Source: Alviniconcha marisindica (lineage: Eukaryota > Mollusca > Gastropoda > Provannidae). Taken from it: DNA of 64,000 bases. Below the pieces are notes generated by a model. The model saw only the letters and a program-made list of their open reading frames with translations. It made no database searches and was not told the DNA's origin. The position numbers and the translations under genes were made by a program. Below, one piece after another: positions 60,101 to 64,000 of the stretch (positions are counted from its first letter, which is position 1; each line of letters starts with the position of its first letter). Location of the stretch: the NCBI GenBank assembly GCA_018857735.1, contig JABMCL010003328.1, positions 30,001-94,000 of the forward strand, given 5' to 3'.

Positions 60101-63100
60101 TTGCATTTTGGATTGAATGTACACACACAAAAATAAAATTCTCAAAACAATCATTTCTGTCATTTGGCCACTAAAAAAAAGAGAGTAAAGAATAGCCCAA
60201 AAAGAAGGAATTAAAAAACTTTTCTGTTTTTATATGTATCATTTGCACACTAAAAAAAAGCCAAAACCCATAAAACTTTTTTAAAAGAAAATTAAAAAAA
60301 GAATTGAACTTAATTAAACATGTCTGACTCCATTCAGTGATTTCAACACAGGACAAGACTTCTGCATCTCAAGCACAAAACAATCGAGCAAACAAACAAA
60401 CAAATACAAGAACAGCAAAAACGTCTTCTCTAAACCACAGTACAGCCATGGACCAAAAAAAACAAAACGGCATCAAGAACAAAAGAAGAAGACATTCGTC
60501 TGCCTAAGCCATCTTGCCATTTTCAATTTATCATGAGAAACACATCCCCAGTCTTAACACCAGGACAAAGCAGCCCCAAGTGTCACCTGCCACCCTGGTC
60601 TTACCTGTAATGTAAAGGGATAGGCAAGCACCATATAACCAACTGGTGTGCCGGCAAACCACCTCTCTTTGTCTTGTGTATTTCAAGTTACTGCTGGTTT
60701 TATGTGCACTTCAACATGCATGCATTATGCAAGTGGATGCAGTAACGAGCTGTTGATGCCCCATTCCCAAAACGTACAGTTCAGCAAGTCTGGCAGCGAA
60801 CGTATGTATAAATATTTTTACAATTAAGAAAAAGGTGAACTGGACATGAAGACATGAGAAAGAGAGAGGGGGAGAGAGAGAGAAAGGACAAGAGCAAATC
60901 TATGTACATTATACATGTACACACTGAGAAGCATCCACGCATGCTCGCAGACACGCACACATACATACATGCATGCACACGCACACACACATACATACTC
61001 ATAGACAAACACACGCACACACACATACTCACACCCACCACACCCACCCACCCACCCAAACACACACACCTTCTTTAGCCAGGACATCCACAGCCTTCAG
61101 GCCCATCAGGTCTGGCAGCTGGTCAATGATTTTCTCTCGCTGACCACCGGTGGTTTTATTGACACGTTCGATGGACCGTCTCTGCCAGTCTGTCCAGTAT
61201 ATGTAGTCACCTGCACACAGAAACTACTGTAAATGCTGGGATAAACCCTGACTGATCCCCACAAGCATGCACTGCAGTTTCCCTTTATGAAGGGCCTAGC
61301 ACATCAGGACCCTCCCCCCACCCTCCCCTTTACCCTCCACTTATTCTCAACTAAGGTCACTGCACTCATGGTTGACCAGTAACAGGTCAGAATCACATTT
61401 CTGGCAGTACCCCTACTTCCCACATTAATCTTCGACTGGTGTATTATTTATTGTCCTTGCAATGCCCCCCCCCCCCCCCCCCCCCCCCCCCCAACGGTTA
61501 ATCTCAGACTGGGTGCCATATATCCAGAAGCATTTTGTATGGAAATTACGGTAACTGATCATGGTCAGTCTATTCTGTATCACTAAAGATGAACAGTACG
61601 TAGAGAAGCGTTGGGACACCACAACAAAGTCCCACTCACCTAGCAAGGTAAAACCAAAGATGTGCGGCAGGTTCTCCTCCACCAGCACTCGACGGTCTCT
61701 CCCCATCAAGTCAGATGTTTCAATGTGATCGGTCTTGGCGTCACCCCAGTACAGGCGGCCCCCTTGCAAGTCCACAGCCAGGCCATTGGGCCAGCCCAGG
61801 TTGGAATCGACCAGAACGCGGCGGTCCGTACCATCCAGGTTGGCTCGCTCAATCTTCGGCTTCTTGCCCCAATCAGACCAGTACATGTATCTGTGAAAAG
61901 AGGATGTACATGTATTGTGAAAAGGGAAGGACCTACAACTGTGAAAAGGGGAAGCAAAACGAGAGTTCTAGATGTCAATATATTTCATCTTTATCAATTC
62001 CTGGTCTGAAAAAAAAAATGTCTGCCATCATATCTAACTTCAAAATATCCAGCAGCAAGAAGCTACAACAATTTTATCATTCAACAGGGCAAAACAACAC
62101 CTTCAGTTGATACACGTATGTAAATGGAAATTTCCAGAGAGATTTCACTGGTATTGATTCACGAGTTAACAACTTCATGGAAATTTATTTGTGTGCACTT
62201 CTGTCTGTGTACTCTTTGGTCACCCTTGTCAGTGAGATACAGCACTACAGAAACGACCACTATCATTATTATTATTTTAATGCCAAGCCACAGGACTGCA
62301 CAGGAGGAACAAAAAAACAACACTGCCAAACCACAGGATTGCACAGGAGGAATAAAAACACACTGCCAAGCCACAGGATTGCACAGGAGGAATAAAGCTG
62401 TCAGGCAGGTGTAAATTCCACATTCTGTTCTGTCTTGTCCCTTCTCCCCTTCCGCACCCTGACAGCCAGCATGACAACTCACCCGGAACCAGGGTCCAGA
62501 CTGATGGCCCTTGGCTCATCCAGGTTGTCAGCTATGAGCACTTTCCTGGCACTGCCGTTCAGCCGCGACACCTCGATGCGGTCCATGCCAGTGTCGGTCC
62601 AGTACAGGTTGCGACCCAGCCAGTCAATGGCCACGCCGTCAGGGTGGTCCACCTCCGTGTTCACTAGGATTTCTTGACCTGAAAACATGCCACCCTTCAA
62701 GACAGGTGCTGAAATCAAAGTCTGCAAACAATGCCCACCCTCCAGCATTTTTCTCAACTCTCTCCCATATGCACACACACACACACACACACACACGTTG
62801 AGCGTTGGTAACCTTCCTTTATGTGATGAAAACTAAAGACAACTGCGGGATCCAGTTAGGGGGAATGAAACTGACGGGCTTCATCAGGGTGAAAGAGTGA
62901 ATCTGTAGGATGCTGAGGTGAATAAGTCTGGTTGTTTTCTCTGCACCCTATGGATTCATCCCGACATGGTCCGTTCATTTTATCCCCTTCTTTTACATGC
63001 ACATAATGAATCATGATCATTATTACCAATGGTATTAAGATGCTGCTTACTGGAGACCCCCCCCCCCCCACCCCAAACTTCCAAAATTCCATTTACCTGT

Positions 63101-63297
63101 TCCATCCAGTTTTGATCGCTGAATAGCCCTTGCCTCATCATCAGTCCAATAAACGTAACCTTCCACAGGATCATAGTCAATGGCAATGGCATGATGGATG
63201 TTGTCAAGTGGAAGAACAACGGCCGTGTAGTCAGGCGTGTCCAAAGAAATTTTGCGCAAATCTCTTCTCCGTGCCAGGAACAAGATCTTCTCTGCCC
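49524..63297 (-). CDS. LRP6: LRP5/6-type Wnt co-receptor (arrow family), 12 3'-terminal exons
   Basis: Twelve exons splice in frame to about 1299 aa, starting at propeller 2 and ending at TAA. The order is YWTD propeller 2, EGF-like 2 ([18 protein letters not shown]), propeller 3, EGF-like 3 ([17 protein letters not shown]), propeller 4, EGF-like 4 ([19 protein letters not shown]), two intact LDLa repeats, one transmembrane helix and a proline-rich tail. The tail has the LRP5/6 hallmarks [58 protein letters not shown] and PPPPSP. These PPPSP-type sites are phosphorylated by GSK3/CK1 and recruit Axin when Wnt binds Frizzled at the plasma membrane. Propeller 1, EGF 1 and the signal peptide lie beyond the right edge. 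Whether to call it LRP5 or LRP6 is arbitrary for an invertebrate single-copy gene. Confidence 0.95.
51142..51540. repeat. 72-bp tandem repeat beginning at the LRP5/6 exon l acceptor, about 5.5 copies
   Basis: The first unit starts with the acceptor itself (gene strand cttgtgtgttttgcag). Later units carry cttgtgtgatttttgc or a variant, followed by agatgactta-type sequence. On the plus strand the units share catggtcagctcaaactg and tttgcaaggtaagtcatcta. Confidence 0.85.
51891..52093 (-). CDS. LRP6: LRP5/6 exon k (propeller 4)
   Basis: 203 nt. Encodes [40 protein letters not shown] and ALFPERG. Donor gtacgt. Confidence 0.95.
52216..52263. repeat. GT/GC microsatellite, LRP5/6 intron
   Basis: tgtgtgtgtgtgcgcgtgta type dinucleotide run. 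Confidence 0.9.
53233..53468 (-). CDS. LRP6: LRP5/6 exon j (propeller 4)
   Basis: 236 nt. Encodes [20 protein letters not shown], an acidic insert [15 protein letters not shown], then [20 protein letters not shown]. The acidic insert is longer than I expect for the family. Confidence 0.94.
53516..53932. repeat. 36-bp minisatellite, about 11 copies, upstream of LRP5/6 exon j
   Basis: Units of gaacagaccaaagacagcac plus caggcacagctggatg, with two sub-types (ctggatgg and tttgacag) in blocks. A multiple of three, so open frames run through it on both strands. Confidence 0.95.
54635..54775 (-). CDS. LRP6: LRP5/6 exon i (EGF-like 3)
   Basis: 141 nt. Encodes [20 protein letters not shown] and [20 protein letters not shown], a complete EGF-like module in one exon. 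Confidence 0.95.
55344..55547 (-). CDS. LRP6: LRP5/6 exon h (propeller 3 end)
   Basis: 204 nt. Encodes [38 protein letters not shown] and VIHASRQS. Donor gtcagt. Confidence 0.95.
55900..56665. repeat. 49-bp minisatellite containing the exon g donor, about 15 copies
   Basis: Units recur every 49 bp with aaccaagcagtgctgggttc then tcatgccagtacatctgctc. On the gene strand this gives CAGCACTGCTTGGTTGGTAT; the real exon-intron junction is CAACACTGCTTG|GTTAGTAT. Units nearest the exon are the most degenerate and distal ones nearly identical. Confidence 0.95.
56660..56844 (-). CDS. LRP6: LRP5/6 exon g (propeller 3)
   Basis: 185 nt. Encodes [40 protein letters not shown] and SSTLLG. Donor gttagt. 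The junction sequence is repeated in the adjoining 49-bp array. Confidence 0.95.
57126..57148. repeat. Poly-C tract
   Basis: About 22 C after ccgctgcc, in the LRP5/6 intron before exon g. Confidence 0.9.
57292..57518 (-). CDS. LRP6: LRP5/6 exon f (propeller 3)
   Basis: 227 nt. Encodes [40 protein letters not shown] and [15 protein letters not shown], ending in phase 2. A seven-C run in the last codons makes the frame sensitive to sequencing error, but the phase matches exon g. Confidence 0.94.
58107..58402 (-). CDS. LRP6: LRP5/6 exon e (EGF-like 2 and propeller 3 start)
   Basis: 296 nt. Encodes [40 protein letters not shown] and [20 protein letters not shown]. The usual YWTD reads YMTD here. 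Confidence 0.95.
60928..61069. repeat. AC-rich tract abutting the LRP5/6 exon d donor
   Basis: acacgcacacatacatacat type repeats, then ccacccacccaccc and cacacacacac up to the exon edge. Confidence 0.93.
61070..61210 (-). CDS. LRP6: LRP5/6 exon d (propeller 2 end)
   Basis: 141 nt. Encodes [20 protein letters not shown] and [20 protein letters not shown]. The donor GT is the first unit of a GT microsatellite. Confidence 0.93.
61466..61492. repeat. Poly-C tract
   Basis: About 26 consecutive C; the longest of several C runs in the 37-63 kb part. Confidence 0.9.
61640..61890 (-). CDS. LRP6: LRP5/6 exon c (propeller 2)
   Basis: 251 nt. Encodes [40 protein letters not shown] and [15 protein letters not shown]. 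Its acceptor cttttcacag is duplicated just upstream. Confidence 0.95.
61879..61946. repeat. 26-bp duplication containing the LRP5/6 exon c acceptor, about 2.7 copies
   Basis: gtacatgtatctgtgaaaag (exon start plus acceptor) is followed by gtacatgtattgtgaaaagg and ctacaactgtgaaaagggg. The copied unit includes about nine exon bases. Confidence 0.85.
62279..62398. repeat. About 40-bp tandem repeat, 3 copies
   Basis: tgccaagccacaggattgca then caggaggaataaa, three times, in an LRP5/6 intron. Confidence 0.92.
62483..62678 (-). CDS. LRP6: LRP5/6 exon b (propeller 2)
   Basis: 196 nt. Encodes [40 protein letters not shown] and [15 protein letters not shown]. Donor gtgagt. Confidence 0.95.
62770..62797. 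repeat. AC microsatellite
   Basis: About 13 CA units. Confidence 0.93.
63097..63297 (-). CDS. LRP6: LRP5/6 exon a (propeller 2 start)
   Basis: 201 nt. Encodes [20 protein letters not shown], then [20 protein letters not shown] and KLDGTG. Acceptor atatcacag, donor gtaaat. Upstream exons are outside the window. Confidence 0.93.
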
Positions 63298-63319
63298 CTG
63301 TGATATCGGCAGGAGAAAC

Positions 63320-63425
63320 TGGGTTACAATTTTGTAAGTTTTACACATTTATATATTTTCGGTACAATTTTGTAAGTTTCACAAATCTTATAAAGTATGG
63401 GCTACAATTTTGTACATTTCAGATT
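63320..63425. repeat. About 45-bp tandem repeat, 3 copies, upstream of exon a
   Basis: tacaattttgtaagttttac type units recur three times just beyond the exon a acceptor. Confidence 0.8.
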
Positions 63426-63594
63426 TATAAAATTATATTAACATGCAGATGAACTTTTTAACTTCTACCTCAATTTACCATCAATAACCAATTGGCACAG
63501 CAGACCAGGAGTCTCACAAACCAGCAGTAAACTCAATGCTAAATTAAAAATAAAATAAAAAAATCAGTGACTATGTACTCACATTCAATAGCTG

Positions 63595-63995
63595 GTTAAA
63601 CTGTTCAGTCTTTTGTCAAATGGTTAGAGTATCTGACAAGTGACTGATGTACTTGGCATCTGTTTAGTGCCCTTGTCAAATGCTATGCATACTTGATCTC
63701 TTGATTAGAGTACTTGATGTACATATGGTCACACTACTCTATAATTGTTTAGTGTTCCTGACAACTGGTTAGTGTCACATCTCACTGGCTAAACTGGTTT
63801 GACTTTGACAAATGCTTACTGTGCTTCTTGATCTGTATGCATACTAATCTTGACATCAGGTTGGTGTATTGGTGACTTGTTTAGTAGTTGTTACTATGTT
63901 AATGAATTGGACAAATGGTTCAATACTTGACAAACAGAAAGTGTACACAGCAGTTGGTTAGTGTACTTGACAACAGATCAGTAAACTACTGGCAT
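63595..63995. repeat. Degenerate about 31-bp tandem repeat to the window edge
   Basis: Variants of ctggttagtgtacttgacaa recur more than ten times with heavy divergence. Confidence 0.65.
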
Positions 63996-64000
63996 GTCTA

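Overview
This is intron-rich animal nuclear DNA. Short conserved exons are separated by large introns full of microsatellites, minisatellites, tRNA-derived SINEs, LINE 3' ends and inverted-repeat elements. The proteins are all metazoan, including a single LRP5/6-type Wnt co-receptor, nurim, a cytosolic NADP-dependent isocitrate dehydrogenase and a prostaglandin-reductase-3-type enzyme. A lophotrochozoan, probably a marine mollusc, is my best guess from genome texture; the sequence does not prove it.

Layout, left to right. (1) 293-5442, minus: four 5' exons of a zinc-binding-dehydrogenase-like gene (PTGR3/ZADH2 type), leaving the window on the left. (2) 5443-11499: intergenic, with a 45-bp minisatellite and two possible plus-strand exons of an unrecognised gene (6778-6843 and 7538-7675). 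(3) 11500-17330, plus: a complete four-exon nurim gene (260 aa). (4) 17331-25543: intergenic or 3' UTRs, with LINE ends, tRNA-like elements and tandem repeats. (5) 25544-35716, minus: a complete ten-exon IDH1-type gene (411 aa), whose introns carry two related foldback elements, a probable solo LTR and a large minisatellite. (6) 35930-40925: a nest of tRNA-derived SINE copies and roughly 190-bp tandem repeats. (7) 40926-49523: no recognisable coding sequence; part may be the LRP5/6 3' UTR. (8) 49524-63297, minus: twelve 3' exons of LRP5/6, about 1299 aa from propeller 2 to the stop; the 5' end lies beyond the right edge.

The genes show no common pathway: eicosanoid/ketone reduction, nuclear envelope, cytosolic NADPH supply and Wnt reception. 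They are ordinary chromosomal neighbours.

The most unusual signal is in the introns. At five exon boundaries in three different genes (PTGR3 exon 3 donor, IDH1 exon 8 acceptor, three LRP5/6 junctions) a tandem repeat starts at the splice junction, and its unit contains a copy of that junction, in the best cases with 13-30 nt of exon. The introns therefore hold arrays of decoy splice sites. Other notable features are a perfect 53-bp-arm hairpin in nurim intron 1, recurrent tetranucleotide micro-insertions between SINE copies, an IDH1 homologue without a peroxisomal C-terminus, and an LRP5/6 whose third LDLa module has lost its calcium motif.
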